A model generated the notes under the pieces. The model was not told the origin of the DNA and searched no databases. It saw only the letters and a list, made by a program, of their open reading frames with translations. Below, one piece after another: positions 1 through 10,376 of a stretch of 64,000 nt of DNA (within the stretch, counting starts at the first letter, position 1; every line of letters starts with the position of its first letter). Source of the DNA: Sphingobium sp. Ant17 (GTDB lineage: Bacteria > Pseudomonadota > Alphaproteobacteria > Sphingomonadales > Sphingomonadaceae); the NCBI RefSeq assembly GCF_000588875.1, contig NZ_JEMV01000002.1, positions 62,001-126,000 of the forward strand, read 5' to 3'. Both the position numbers and the translations under genes were made by a program.

Positions 1-2715
1 CTTGGCGGTCGGGAGGTTCTCGGTCCCCCGCCAACGACGCATCTGTCCCCAGATCGGTGCCTCTTCCCACGGCGCACCGAGCGATTCCATCGCCGCCTCG
101 ACCGCGCCATACCAGCTTTCAGGCTTCACCTGCCCCTTGGCCGCCGGACCCAGCGATCCCGCAACGACCAGCCGCTCCTCTGCCCGCGTCAGCGCGACAT
201 AGAGCAGCCGCCAATGCTCCTGCCGCTCGACCCGCGCCGCCTCGTCGGCGAGGGCACCGATCGGCCCCTGCCGTTCGGGCTTACGCGGTGGCAGGATTGG
301 CAGGCCGTTCCATTCCAGCCCGTCCATCCGGTTGCCCGCATCAGGATCAAGGCAGGCGTCGGCGAGAATGACGATGGGGGCCTGCAAGCCCTTGGCCCCA
401 TGTACGGTCAGCAACCGCAACATGTCGCCCTGCCCCGCGGCATCACGCACAATCTCCACCTCGCCCCGATCGAACCAGTCGATGAAGCGCTGCAACGAAG
501 GATGATCGTCATTTTCGAACGCCAGCGCGGCGTTCAGCAATTCCTCGATCGGATCGGCCGCTTCGGTGCCCAGTCGCCCGATCAGACGGCGACGGCCATC
601 CATTGGCCCGGACAGGATCGCTTCGAGATAGCGGTAGGGCGTCGAAAAATCCGCCACCGCCAACAGGTCACGCAAGGGCTGGAGCAGGCCATCGTCCAGA
701 GAACGGGTCAGGTGCCGCCACAATCCGCCGCGTCGCCCGATCAGCCGGGTCATGAGATCGTCCTGGCTCCAGCCGATCAAGGGCGACACCAGCAGCGCGG
801 CGAGGTTGAGATCATCCTCCGGCTGCACCGCAAAGCGCAGCGCGGCGAGCAGGTCGCGCACGGCAAGCGGCGCATTGAGCCGCAGCCGGTCGATCCCCGC
901 AACCGCGACCTTTTCCTCATAGAGGCGCGCGACGATCAGCCGCGCCAGTTCATTGCGGCGGCGCACCAAGATCATGATGTCGCCCGCGCGCACCGGACGC
1001 CCCCGGCTCTCCAGCATCAACCCATCGTCGATCCAGCTCTTGATCTGCCGCGCGATATTCTCGGCCAACTTGCGTTCCTGATCGGCGGCCCAATTTTCCT
1101 CGCCCTCGGCATCCTCGGTCAGACCCGCGATTACCGGCTTCCACAGTTGCACTTCGCCGGGGTGGAGATTGGCGCTGATGTGCCGCACATCGCCCGGTGC
1201 CAGCCCCAGACGCCCCGCGTCGAGGGTCGCGATGGTGCGGTCCACCACGTCCAGCACCGCAGGGGTAGAGCGGAAACTATGGTCCAGCGACAGATCATGG
1301 AGCCGGTGGCCCGACTGGTCGGCATCCCGCTGGAACAGAATTTGCGCGGCAGCGAAATTAGCGGGGCTGGTCCCCTGAAAGCCAAAGATCGCCTGTTTGA
1401 AATCGCCAACCGTGAAGATGGTGCGGATTTTTTCGCCGACTTCCCATTCACTTGCGAAAAACTCTTCGGCCAATGTGCGAACAATACGCCATTGGGCGGC
1501 GTTGGTGTCCTGCGCCTCATCCACCAAAATATGGTCGATCCGCTGGTCGAGTTTGTAGCGGATCCATTCGGCAATACCGTCCTGCTCCAGCAGGCGGGCG
1601 GCGCGGGCGATTAGATCCTCGAAATCCACGGCTCCCGCCAGCCGCTTACCTTCGGTATAGGCCATTGCATAGGCGCGCCCGGCATGAAGTCCTTGCGCCA
1701 GCAGCGCAGAGTAATCGGCGCGGGCCTTGGTCGCGAGCAGGCCGCCGCAAAGCGCGTACAGCCTTGCCGACAAGGCACCATAGCCATCGTCCGGCGGCAC
1801 CCACCCCTTGGCCTCGATCAGATCGCCATCGGTCTTGGCCCAGGCGCGATGCAGATCGGCCAGAGTGGCCGCGCGCGTGGCGGGATCGGCAGCGCGCCAG
1901 ACAGCGATCCGGTCACAACGTTCCAGCCCCCGCCCCTTGCCCCAGGCGACATTGGCGGCGACCAGCGCGGACAAGGTCCGCAGATCGAAGATATCATCGG
2001 AACATTGGACAGCAAGCCATTGATCAATATCACCTTCCGGCAAATCGAACTGCCCCGCGAGCCAGGGCGCGATGGGATCGGGCAGTGCCGCCAGCGCATC
2101 GCCCCGCGCGGCGCAGCGCAGCAGGAAATGCTCCGCCCCGCCCTCGCCCAGCCGCAGGCTGATCGCCTGTAGCGCGCCGATCAGGGCGCCATCGCCCTGC
2201 TCCTGCGCCCGCACCGCCATGTCGGCCAAGGTTTGCCGCGCCAATGCGCTCTGCTCGCGCTGGTCGAGCGGGCGGAAGCCGGGCACCAGGTCCGCCTCCA
2301 ATGGAAAGGCTGTCAATAATTGCTGGCAAAAGCCATGAATGGTCTGGATGCGCAGGCCGCCGCCGATCGATTCCAGCACTTCGGCAAACAGGCGGCGGGC
2401 GCGTTCGCGGGCATCGGGGCCGGACTCTTCACCCAAAGCCTCAAGGTCAGCGAACAACCCCTTGTCATCCATCTGCACCCAGGCGGCGAGCCGGTCATGG
2501 ATCCGATCGGCCATTTCCGCCGCGCCCGCCTTAGTGAAGGTCAGGCACAGGATATTTTCTGGGCGCACGCCTTGCAGCAGCAAGCGGAACACGCGCGCGG
2601 TCAGCACATGGGTTTTGCCCGTTCCCGCCGATGCGGACAGCCAAACATGGGCGTCGGGCGCAGCGGCCTGCGCCTGATTGCCGAGCAGCTTCTGGAGCGG
2701 GCGCGCCTTAGCCAT
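1..2715 (-). CDS. addA: AddA, ATP-dependent helicase/nuclease subunit A (3' end outside window)
   Basis: UvrD-like superfamily 1 helicase subunit of the AddAB double-strand-break resection enzyme. The frame is open from ATG at 2715 to the left edge (905 codons); the family is about 1150 residues, so the C-terminal nuclease domain lies outside the window. Visible motifs are Walker A SASAGTGKT at residues 27-35, motif Ia region LTFTKAGAAEM, IQTIHGFC, the Walker B/DEAQD segment (LVDEAQDT), the motif III-like TVGDFKQAIFGF, motif V-like TVHGAKGLQ and motif VI LLYVALTRAEERL near the left edge. Its start overlaps the addB stop by 8 nt (ATGGCTAA), so translation is probably coupled. It is the last visible gene of the divL-tsaE-amgK-murU-addB-addA operon. 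No stop or frameshift was found in the stretches I translated. Confidence 0.93.
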   Translation of the reverse strand, partial: MAKARPLQKLLGNQAQAAAPDAHVWLSASAGTGKTHVLTARVFRLLLQGVRPENILCLTFTKAGAAEMADRIHDRLAAWVQMDDKGLFADLEALGEESGPDARERARRLFAEVLESIGGGLRIQTIHGFCQQLLTAFPLEADLVPGFRPLDQREQSALARQTLADMAVRAQEQGDGALIGALQAISLRLGEGGAEHFLLRCAARGDALAALPDPIAPWLAGQFDLPEGDIDQWLAVQCSDDIFDLRTLSALVAANVAWGKGRGLERCDRIAVWRAADPATRAATLADLHRAWAKTDGDLIEAKGWVPPDDGYGALSARLYALCGGLLATKARADYSALLAQGLHAGRAYAMAYTEGKRLAGAVDFEDLIARAARLLEQDGIAEWIRYKLDQRIDHILVDEAQDTNAAQWRIVRTLAEEFFASEWEVGEKIRTIFTVGDFKQAIFGFQGTSPANFAAAQILFQRDADQSGHRLHDLSLDHSFRSTPAVLDVVDRTIATLDAGRLGLAPGDVRHISANLHPGEVQLWKPVIAGLTEDAEGEENWAADQERKLAENIARQIKSWIDDGLMLESRGRPVRAGDIMILVRRRNELARLIVARLYEEKVAVAGIDRLRLNAPLAVRDLLAALRFAVQPEDDLNLAALLVSPLIGWSQDDLMTRLIGRRGGLWRHLTRSLDDGLLQPLRDLLAVADFSTPYRYLEAILSGPMDGRRRLIGRLGTEAADPIEELLNAALAFENDDHPSLQRFIDWFDRGEVEIVRDAAGQGDMLRLLTVHGAKGLQAPIVILADACLDPDAGNRMDGLEWNGLPILPPRKPERQGPIGALADEAARVERQEHWRLLYVALTRAEERLVVAGSLGPAAKGQVKPESWYGAVEAAMESLGAPWEEAPIWGQMRRWRGTENLPTAK

Positions 2716-5679
2716 CGTCGCGGCCATACCATTCCTCCAGCCGCATCAGCTGGTCATAATCACCATAATTGGCGACTTCGGGGTTAATCTGCGCGGTAAA
2801 GGGCGCGGAGCCAAGCAGATAGGCCTCGACCAATCCACTGAATTGCTCATGGGCATGAGCGGTGAAGCTCGACGTGACGATCTTGCCACGGCTGCCTGTC
2901 GGATCGACCGGGCTTTCGCGATAGCCAAATTGATCGCCCTTCTTGGCGAGGGACCAATATTCGAAGTCGGCCGCGCGCGGCTGATCGCCCAGCCCCGCAA
3001 ACCCGCCCAGTTCGGCGATGACGCCTAGCAGACCGAGTTGCAACGAATAGCCCGCCTTCACCATCTTGGCGCTGGGCGGCTTGCCGGTCTTATAGTCGAT
3101 GACGCCCAGCGTACCGTCGGACAAGCGATCGATCCGGTCGGCCTTCCCCATCAATGTGACGTCGGCGACCTCCGCCCGGCCCTCGCGCTCCACCGCCAAT
3201 ATGGTCCGCCCCGCCGCCTTGTCCTTGGCGACCTCCGCCGCGATCCAGCGGATCGCTTCCATCAGGCGCGGTTGCCACAAGGCTTTGAGCAAGGGATGGA
3301 CTTCGGGCCGGTCGAACATCGCCTGCGCGCGGGCTTCAAGGTCAGCGGGGTGGAGCGTGCCCGCCTCCGCCCAATGCTGCAGGATTTCATGCACCGCCGT
3401 CCCGCGCCAGGCCGGTCCGGCATCGGCATCGACCGGATCGAGCCGGGCGAGGCGCAGGATACGTCGAGCATAGAAAGCATAAGGGTCGGCCTTGAGCCGA
3501 TCGACATCGGTGACCGGGATCAGCCTTGGCCGCACGGCCAAAGGCGGCACTGGCGCGGGCCGCGCAGCCGGGTGATGGCCATCGGGCCGGTCGATCGCCT
3601 GCGCCAGCGCGACATAGCGATCAGCGCTTTTCCATTGCGGGCCGGACATAGCCTTCAACCGCAGCCAGAAACGCGAAGCGACCGCCGGGCCGCTGCCGCC
3701 GCGCCGGGCGCGAGTAATCATGACATGGGGCGCACCCAAAGCACTGGCGAAATCATGCGCCGCAAGGCCGATGCGGGTTTCGAGCCCCGGCAGACCGAGT
3801 TCGCGGCGGATGCGCGGCGCGAGCCAAGGGTCGGGCGCGGGCAAGCCCGGCCAGGTGCCTTCATTGAGGCCGCCCAGCACCATGAGGTCCGCTTGCTGTA
3901 ACTGCGCCTCGATCAAGCCCAAGATCGATATTCGCGGATGGCCTCCTTGTGGCGGACGCACAGGCACGCCGCCTAGCATATGATCGAGCAAGACCGGCAG
4001 CGCGCGCATGTCGGCCTGACGCGGCCCTTCCGGTGCGGCGGCCTCCATTTCGGCGAAGAGGTCGGCGGCCGCCTGCCCCTGATGCCCGGTCCAGACAGCA
4101 TCGGCGGTAAGCGCGCCTGCCTGCTCACGAATAGCCGCAAGTTGCCCCGACAGATCAGGCGCGGCAAGGAAGGCGCGCTCCAGCGGTTCCAGCAAGGCGC
4201 GCGCCTGGGGCCACCAGTCGCGCACCTGTTCACGCAAGGCACCTTGTCGATCCTCATCCTCGCGTGGGCGCAGCAACTGATCGATGCCGATCAGCCCGGC
4301 CTGCGGACGCGGCCCGCGCAGCAGCAGGTCAAGCCCGCGCGCGCCCTCCAGCCAGGCGAGACGCCCCGGCCCGCGCATTACCAATGGATGTTTGATCAGC
4401 GTGAGCAGCGCAACCGGCGCAAAGCGCTCCGCCACGGCCTGCGCCATCGCGATCAAGAGCGTGCCCGGCGGCAGGCGAGAGAGCGGCAGGCCCGCCGAAT
4501 CGTCCGCCTCTATGCCCCAGCGGCGCAGATGCGCGGACACGCGCGTCGCCAATTGCCGGTCGGGCGTTACCAAAACCGCCGTGCGGCCCGGCGTTTCCAA
4601 TGCCTCTCGCAGGGCGATGGCAATGGCCTGCGCTTCTTCGCCCGGCGTCGCGACATCCAGCGCTTCGACCCCGGCGAGCGAGCGATCGGCGGTCTTGAGA
4701 TCGCGCCAGCCGCTGGTCAGGCGTGGCGGCAGCATCGCGTTGGAAATATTGCGCCCGCGCACCGCCCGCGCATCATGTTCGCTGCCCCAGCGCCACTGCG
4801 CCACATCATCGCGGGTCGCGCTCATGGCGTGAAGCAGGCGCTTGAGCGCATATTGGGGATGGCTCTCATGCCCCGCAGCGCGCGGCCCGTCACAGGGTCA
4901 GGATCGAACGGGCCGATCGCCTGCCAGGCGGCATCGTCCATATGCTGGTCCAGCCCGGCGAACACCACCATGCCGCCCGGCATCTCGCCGATCCGGCGCA
5001 ACAGTCCCGCCACGGCAGGGGCGGTGGTCGAAATACCCGCTGCCACGACGAAGCCCGAAGGTGGCGCATCCGCCCAGCGTTTGGCCAACCGATCGAACAG
5101 GCGATTGCGCCGATCGACCAGATCGATACAGCCAAGTCGTGCCAGTTCGACTGGCCATCGCGCGATGATGATCTCGAACAAGGTCAAAGACTTCTGCCAA
5201 TGACCTGATAGTTCGTCCGAAAGGCTGAGCTTGCGCAGCGCGTCGGGTGCGAGCCGCTCGACCTGCATCTGGTCCAGCACCTGCCCCAATGCCTGTCCGA
5301 GTTTCAGCGCCTGTCCGGCATCGACGCCGGGTTGGGCCTCTTGCACCAGACGGGCCAGGATCATCTGCCGCTGCATCGGCGCGATCGCGGGTGCAAGGGG
5401 ATCATCCTCGCCCAGCGGATCGAGCGCCCCGCCGACCTGCTCACCTATGTCCGGGTCGCCGACCGGAATAAGCCGTGGGAGCAGCAATCCACCGCCCGAT
5501 GCGCGCACGAAAGCGTCGGCGACGGCCCGCACGCCACGATTGCTCGGCAACAGGATCATGCCGCGCGACAGTGCCAGCGGATCGCGCCCCTCTCGCGCCA
5601 TGATGCCCGCCACCAGCGCGTCGGCGAAGGCGCGATGCGCAGGAATTGTGAAAAGTGCGGGTTGTCCGCGATCACCCAT
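2708..5679 (-). CDS. addB: AddB, helicase-nuclease subunit B, with apparent frameshift at 4871-4874
   Basis: Partner of AddA in double-strand-break repair; AddB carries a RecB-type nuclease domain at the C-terminus. The start chosen is ATG 5679 (MGDRGQPALF), which overlaps the murU stop by 8 nt, as addA overlaps addB. The reading frame breaks after DPDPVTGRA. The continuing frame reads GHESHPQYALKRLLHAMSATRDD, joined exactly by adding one base to the C4 run (+ strand) at 4871-4874. Restored length is about 990 residues, normal for alphaproteobacterial AddB. The C-terminal half shows the RecB-nuclease signature GVIDYKTGKPP and the adjacent LQLGLL segment. A single-base homopolymer loss is the most economical explanation; if it is real, AddB would be cut to about 285 residues plus an orphan C-terminal part. 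Confidence 0.88.
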
Positions 5680-6382
5680 GGGCGAGCATGGCTTCAACCA
5701 CTGGAATGGCTTGCGGTGTGCCGACGTCGAACCAAAGCCCCTGGTGCGACACGCCATAGAGCCGCCCGGCCGCGATCGCGCGAGACCAGAAGATGTTGGT
5801 GGAGAAGACGTCCGAGGGCGGATCGACCAGCAGCGACGGGGATAGTATCTGTACGCCGGTAAAGACGAAGGGCGCGACATGCGCGCTCTTGCGCCGGGTC
5901 AGCCGTCCATTGGCGTCCATATGGAAATCGCCCGGTCCGCTATGGCAGTTGGCCCGCGCCAGCGGCACCAGCAGCAGCAGCGCGTCCATCCGCTCGGCAT
6001 CCCAATGGCGCTGCATCAGCGCCAACGTATCCTGGGGCCCGTCGATCCACAGATTGTCGCTATTGGCGCAGACGAAGGGCTTGTCGCCCAGCAGCGGCTT
6101 GGCGTGGACCAGGCCACCGCCGGTTTCCAGCAATTTGGCGCGCTCGTCCGAGATCAGAAACTCGGCCCCGCCCTTGCGCGCACGCAGATGCGCCTCGACC
6201 GTGTCGGCGAGATAATGGACGTTCACCACCACCTTACGGATGCCGCCCGCTTCCAGCCGGTCGAGCGCATGGTCCATCAACGGCTGACCCGCCACCTTGA
6301 CCAGCGGCTTTGGCCGGGTCGCGGTGAGCGGGCGCATCCGCTTGCCAAGGCCCGCCGCCATCAGCATCGCCGTGTCGATCAT
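5672..6382 (-). CDS. murU: N-acetylmuramate-1-phosphate uridylyltransferase MurU-like nucleotidyltransferase
   Basis: A 236-residue sugar-nucleotide transferase. The N-terminus has the nucleotide-binding signature MLMAAGLGKRMRPLT followed by RPKPLVKVAGQPL, typical of the GlmU/RmlA/MurU fold. Further motifs are VCANSDNLW (metal-binding Asp) and LWFDVGTP near the C-terminus. In Pseudomonas, MurU makes UDP-MurNAc from MurNAc-1-phosphate in peptidoglycan recycling. Pairing with an AmgK-type sugar kinase immediately upstream (ATGA overlap at 6379-6382) supports this role over a generic mannose-1-phosphate guanylyltransferase. The stop overlaps the addB start by 8 nt. Family assignment is firm; exact substrate is inferred from context. 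Confidence 0.82.
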   Translation of the reverse strand: MIDTAMLMAAGLGKRMRPLTATRPKPLVKVAGQPLMDHALDRLEAGGIRKVVVNVHYLADTVEAHLRARKGGAEFLISDERAKLLETGGGLVHAKPLLGDKPFVCANSDNLWIDGPQDTLALMQRHWDAERMDALLLLVPLARANCHSGPGDFHMDANGRLTRRKSAHVAPFVFTGVQILSPSLLVDPPSDVFSTNIFWSRAIAAGRLYGVSHQGLWFDVGTPQAIPVVEAMLAHG

Positions 6383-7365
6383 GCCGCCGCAAACTCCGTG
6401 AGCGCCTCATGGCGTTTGTCGGCGGGAATGTTGGCGGCGAACCAGTCCGCCACCGGAGCCAGCGCGGGATGGGCGAGGTCGCGCTCCAACAGCCCCCACA
6501 TGCGCGGCAGATAGGAGAGATAGCGCGGCTTGCCATCGCGCTGCCACAGGCGGGTGAAGATGCCGATGATCTTGGCATTGCGCTGCGCCCCCAACACGGC
6601 ATAGGCCGCATCGAAATCGGCGGGCGGGTTCGCCACCGCCTTGTAGTGCGCCAGCATCGCAGCTTCGACTGCCGGCGGCACATCGCGCCGTGCATCCTGC
6701 AACAGCGACACGAGATCATAGGCAGGATGGCCGGCGAGCGCATCTTGAAAATCGAGCAGACCCAGGCCATGCGATGCCGCCCGGTCGATCAGCATGATGT
6801 TTTCGGCATGATAGTCGCGCAGCACCGTAACGGTTGGGCTGGCCGATTGCTCGACCAGCGGCAGCACGGCATCCCAGGCCTTTGTATAGGCAACGCCATC
6901 GACCGACTGGCCGATGGCAGGACAATACCATTCCGTCAGCAATCCGGCTTCGCGCCGATAGACGGCACGATCATAGGCAGGCAAAGATGCGGCGGGCAGC
7001 CGGTGCAGGTCGGCAAGCAAATCGATCGCGCGGGCATAGACGGCCATTTCCTCATCGGGCCGGGCATCGAGATGCTCCTTGACGCGTAGGTCGCCAAAAT
7101 CCTCGATCAGCACCAGTCCGTCGTCCAGGTCGCGCGCCAATATCCGTGGCGCGGCAAAGCCGTCGGTCAACAGATGTTCGGCGATGGCGATAAACGGGCG
7201 GGGATCTTCGTGCGGCGGGGGCGCATCCATCAAAACCGCGCGCCGGCCACTATCGATGACGCGGAAATAGCGGCGGAAGGACGCGTCGCCTGCGAGCGGA
7301 AGGATGGCGGCGTCGCCCCAACCCGCGCGGGCGAGGAAAGCGGGCGCGGCGGCGGGCGGGATCAT
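6379..7365 (-). CDS. amgK: AmgK-like anomeric MurNAc/GlcNAc kinase (aminoglycoside phosphotransferase fold)
   Basis: A 328-residue phosphotransferase. The N-terminal FLARAGWGDAAILPLAGDASFRR-type segment, the catalytic-loop VLRDYHAENIM and the metal-binding GLLDFQDALAGHPAYDLVS are the hallmarks of the APH/choline-kinase fold. AmgK phosphorylates the anomeric carbon of recovered MurNAc and GlcNAc before MurU acts. I chose ATG 7365 because it forms an ATGA overlap with the tsaE stop; ATG 7377 is an alternative start four codons longer. Its own stop overlaps the murU ATG in the same way. A generic phosphotransferase annotation would also fit, but the adjacent murU makes AmgK the best call. Confidence 0.82.
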   Translation of the reverse strand: MIPPAAAPAFLARAGWGDAAILPLAGDASFRRYFRVIDSGRRAVLMDAPPPHEDPRPFIAIAEHLLTDGFAAPRILARDLDDGLVLIEDFGDLRVKEHLDARPDEEMAVYARAIDLLADLHRLPAASLPAYDRAVYRREAGLLTEWYCPAIGQSVDGVAYTKAWDAVLPLVEQSASPTVTVLRDYHAENIMLIDRAASHGLGLLDFQDALAGHPAYDLVSLLQDARRDVPPAVEAAMLAHYKAVANPPADFDAAYAVLGAQRNAKIIGIFTRLWQRDGKPRYLSYLPRMWGLLERDLAHPALAPVADWFAANIPADKRHEALTEFAAA

Positions 7366-7820
7366 AGCTGTGACCATCGCGCCGTCCAAGCGTCCGGCAC
7401 GTCCGCTGTCAAGCACCGTCCGCCATCCGGGTCGAACGCAATGGTCAATCGCAACGCATGGGGCCATAGCGCGTCGCCCAGCCGATCTGGCCATTCGATG
7501 ATCAGCAGGCTGTCCATGAGATAATCGCCCAGCGCCAGCTCATCGGCCTCGCGCGCGTCGTCCAGCCGATAGAGATCGACATGGGCGACCGGCAGGCGGA
7601 CTTCGGGCACATCATAGGGTTGGACGATCGCGAAGCTCGGACTGGGCGCCTCACCTTCCAGCCCCAGCGCTTCGAGGATGCCGCGCGCCAGCGTCGTCTT
7701 GCCTGCACCCAACCCGCCATACAGCGCGATCACATCGCCGATGCGCGCCTGCCCAGCGAGGCGCTGGCCAAGGTCGAGCATCGCCGCTTCGTCGGCCAGA
7801 TGGACCACGCGGTCAGCCAC
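7362..7820 (-). CDS. tsaE: TsaE, tRNA threonylcarbamoyladenosine biosynthesis ATPase
   Basis: A 152-residue P-loop ATPase needed with TsaB/TsaC/TsaD for N6-threonylcarbamoyladenosine at position 37 of ANN-decoding tRNAs. Walker A is ALYGGLGAGKTTLARG (residues 32-47). Other family landmarks are SPSFAIVQPY, HVDLYRLDD and LLIIEWPDRLG, all in the usual order, and the length is normal. The start is a GTG at 7820 that overlaps the divL stop by 8 nt (GTGGCTGA), the same overlap size seen at murU-addB and addB-addA. It is presumably co-transcribed with divL upstream and amgK downstream. Confidence 0.95.
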   Translation of the reverse strand: MADRVVHLADEAAMLDLGQRLAGQARIGDVIALYGGLGAGKTTLARGILEALGLEGEAPSPSFAIVQPYDVPEVRLPVAHVDLYRLDDAREADELALGDYLMDSLLIIEWPDRLGDALWPHALRLTIAFDPDGGRCLTADVPDAWTARWSQL

Positions 7821-10160
7821 GCGGCAATTCGATCACGATCATCGTGCCTTGCCCTGCTTCGGATACCAGTTGCAACGTGCCGCCATGCGCTTGCGCCAGT
7901 TGCCGGGCGAGCGGCAGGCCGATGCCCGCGCGTCCCCCGGCCCGCGCCTGCCCCGCGCGCGCGGTCGGATCGAAAATCGCATCCTGTTGCGCCGTCGGGA
8001 TGCCGGGGCCGTTGTCGGAAATCACGATCCGCGCCTTGTCCGCCCCGCCATCGCCGTGGAGCAGTACCCGTGCGCCCTTGCCGCAATGGGTCAGCGCATT
8101 GTCGAGCAGATGGTCGATCGCCTGGCCGATGCGCCGCGCGTCGCCCTGCACCACGCCCAGGCTGTTTTCCAGCGAGACGGCGAGGTCAATGCCCTTGGCC
8201 TTGGCATCGGCGCTCAGCCGTGCGGCGCTTTCCCGCGCCACGGTGGCGAGATCGACGGGCGCACGGTCGATCGGCAAGGTGCCTGCTTCACCTTGGGTCA
8301 AGTCCAGCACATTGTCGATCAGCATCGCCAGGCGGCCCGTGCTCTGGAGGATGCCATCGACATAGTCCTTGGCCGATGGGCTGAGTTCGCCAGCATAACC
8401 CGCGCTCATCATTTCGGCAAAGCCCGCGATGGTGGTCAGCGGGGTCCGCAGTTCATAGCTCATATTGGTAACGAAAGCGGTCTTGACCTGGTCCGCCTGC
8501 TCCAGCGCTTCATTACGGTCGCGCAACACCTGTTCGACCCGGCGGCTGTCGGTCACGTCGAGCATGGTGAAGAGCGCATTGCCGTCGGCAGCGGGATGGC
8601 GGCGAACTCGAAGATGCGCCCATCGGCAAAACCGACATGCCCTGCGCGCTGCTTGCGCTCGATCGTTGCGGCGCGGACCAATTCGCGTACCAGAGTGGCC
8701 TGCTGCGGCTTGGCGAGCCGGGACTGCACATCGCGCATCAGATCGTCAATGCGCGGATGGGTCGCCAACATCTCTTCGGTCGCGCCCCAAATGGCACGAA
8801 ACCGGCTGTTCCACATCTGAAGGCGCCCGTCGGACGAAAATACCCCGATCGATTCGAACAGATTGTCAAAAGTTGCCGTCCGCACCCGCAGCAGCGTGTC
8901 GCGCGCGCTCGACAATTGCACCTGTTCGGTGCGATCCTCGAAGATCAGCAGCAGGCCGCCATCGGGCAAAGGCTGCGCATAGACGCGCAAATGCGTGCCG
9001 TCCTGCAACAGCCAGTTTTCCTCGCGCGGGTCGGGCGACAGGAACCAATCGCGCCGTTCCGCGCGCCATGCGGGAAAGTCGCGATGTTCAGGAATGCGCC
9101 GTGCATCGCGCATCTGGTCCAGCACCCGTTCGAACAGTGGCGCATCGGTCAGCCGGTCCTGATGCAGGGCGAATAGGCTGATGAAAGGCTGGTTCCAGAA
9201 ACGCAACGCCCGATCAGGTCCGAAGCGCGCCACGCCCGCTGACAGGCGATCGAGCAAGTCGCGCTGTGCCGCTTCCAGCCGTCGATGTTCGACCCTAGCC
9301 TGTTCCAGTTCATGCTGATCGACTGCGTAGCCTGCAACCCCTGCTACACCGAGCGGCACATCGACAACGTGCATCGTGCGCCGTTCGCCATCAATCGTCG
9401 CGGGCACCATGCGCGCGACCGGCTCGTCCTGAGCGATGGCATCCGCAGCGGCGGCTTGTGCCGAATGGCCGCCCACCGGCTCGACCAGTTCGATGCCTTG
9501 GGCGATCACATCATGCGCGCTGCCGCCATCCACGGCGCGGACATAGGCGCTGTTGACGAGGCTAAGGCGCAGGTCAGGTGTGCGATGCCACATTGGAAAG
9601 GGCGCGGCCTCGACCAGACCGGCCAGCGCTTCGAGCGCATCGCTCAGCTGTTCGACCTTGCTCTGGAGCGAGCGGATTTCCGCCTGGCTGTCGGTTGCGT
9701 CGAATATCCACAGCACGACGCCGCCATTGGACGCCAGTTCCGGTCCGGCAGGGGCACCGCGCACCAGCAGCAACCGCGAAGACCCCAAACCCCGCACCGG
9801 CAAAGCAAAGCTCTTGCCCGCGCGCTGCGCCGATGCAATCTCGCCCGCCAGCGCGGCCGCATCCTCGCGCTCAAGCCCGCCGTCTGCGGCGGTGAGTTCG
9901 GACGCAAAGGTCGGGACGCGCGGCTTGCCCAACCATTTGGCCAGGCGATCGGCGGCTTCCAGCCGTCCGTCGGGATGGATTATGACCGGTGCGGCGGGCG
10001 CCGAGGCAAGGAGCGTGGCGAGCCGGTCGAACTTGCCCTGCGCCTGCATACCCTCGCGGCGCATGCGTTGCCCGCTGGCGAGTGCCCAGACCGCCGCAGC
10101 CAACCATCCGGCCAGCACGACTCCCAAAATGATGGCACCAAGGGGGCCGAGCGTCATCAT
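7813..10160 (-). CDS. divL: DivL-like PAS-domain sensor (Tyr in H-box), with apparent frameshift at 8587-8588
   Basis: About 782 residues after repair of one frameshift: the frame breaks after FAAIPLP and resumes at DGNALFTMLDVTDS when one G is added at 8587-8588 (+ strand). It has one N-terminal membrane segment (about residues 5-28), a long PAS-rich region, a HisKA-like domain and a HATPase_c domain with LLDNALTH, ISDNGPGIP and GIGLPLARQLA. The H-box reads TNMSYELRTPLTTIAGF: the phospho-accepting His is replaced by Tyr (codon 8455-8457, residue about 569). That substitution is the defining mark of DivL, the Caulobacter cell-cycle pseudo-kinase that works with DivK and CckA. Size matches Caulobacter DivL (about 770), and to my recollection divL is commonly found beside tsaE in alphaproteobacteria. 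Two ATG codons are adjacent at the start (10160/10157). Confidence 0.87.
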
Positions 10161-10340
10161 AACGCCGTCTCCCCATTTCGCCGAACTCGCTTGTCCTTGT
10201 TCATAACTGCGCCCCGACTATCGCAAGTCGGGCGCAGCGGGAAGCGGGGATGCAAAGAATTGCACGGTTAGGGCAGAGCGGAGCGAATATGATGCTGCAC
10301 GTCAAAGAAATACTCCCCCCGGCAGGAGAGGATCAACGAG

Positions 10341-10371
10341 AAAAGGGGGAAGGCATTGCCCTCCCCCTTTG
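10341..10371 (-). terminator. Rho-independent terminator downstream of ahcY
   Basis: Read on the minus strand, a GGGGGAGGGC stem, an AAT-type loop and a GCCTTCCCCC stem are followed by TTTT, starting a few bases after the ahcY stop. The plus-strand face shows the same hairpin flanked by AAAA. It separates ahcY from divL, which reads in the same direction. Confidence 0.75.
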
Positions 10372-10376
10372 TTGCA

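Noticed and set aside
214..1614. 466-codon plus-strand frame opposite addA
   Set aside because: Same codon register as addA read antisense; composition rich in Gln/Arg/His repeats with no domain, while addA helicase motifs are unambiguous.
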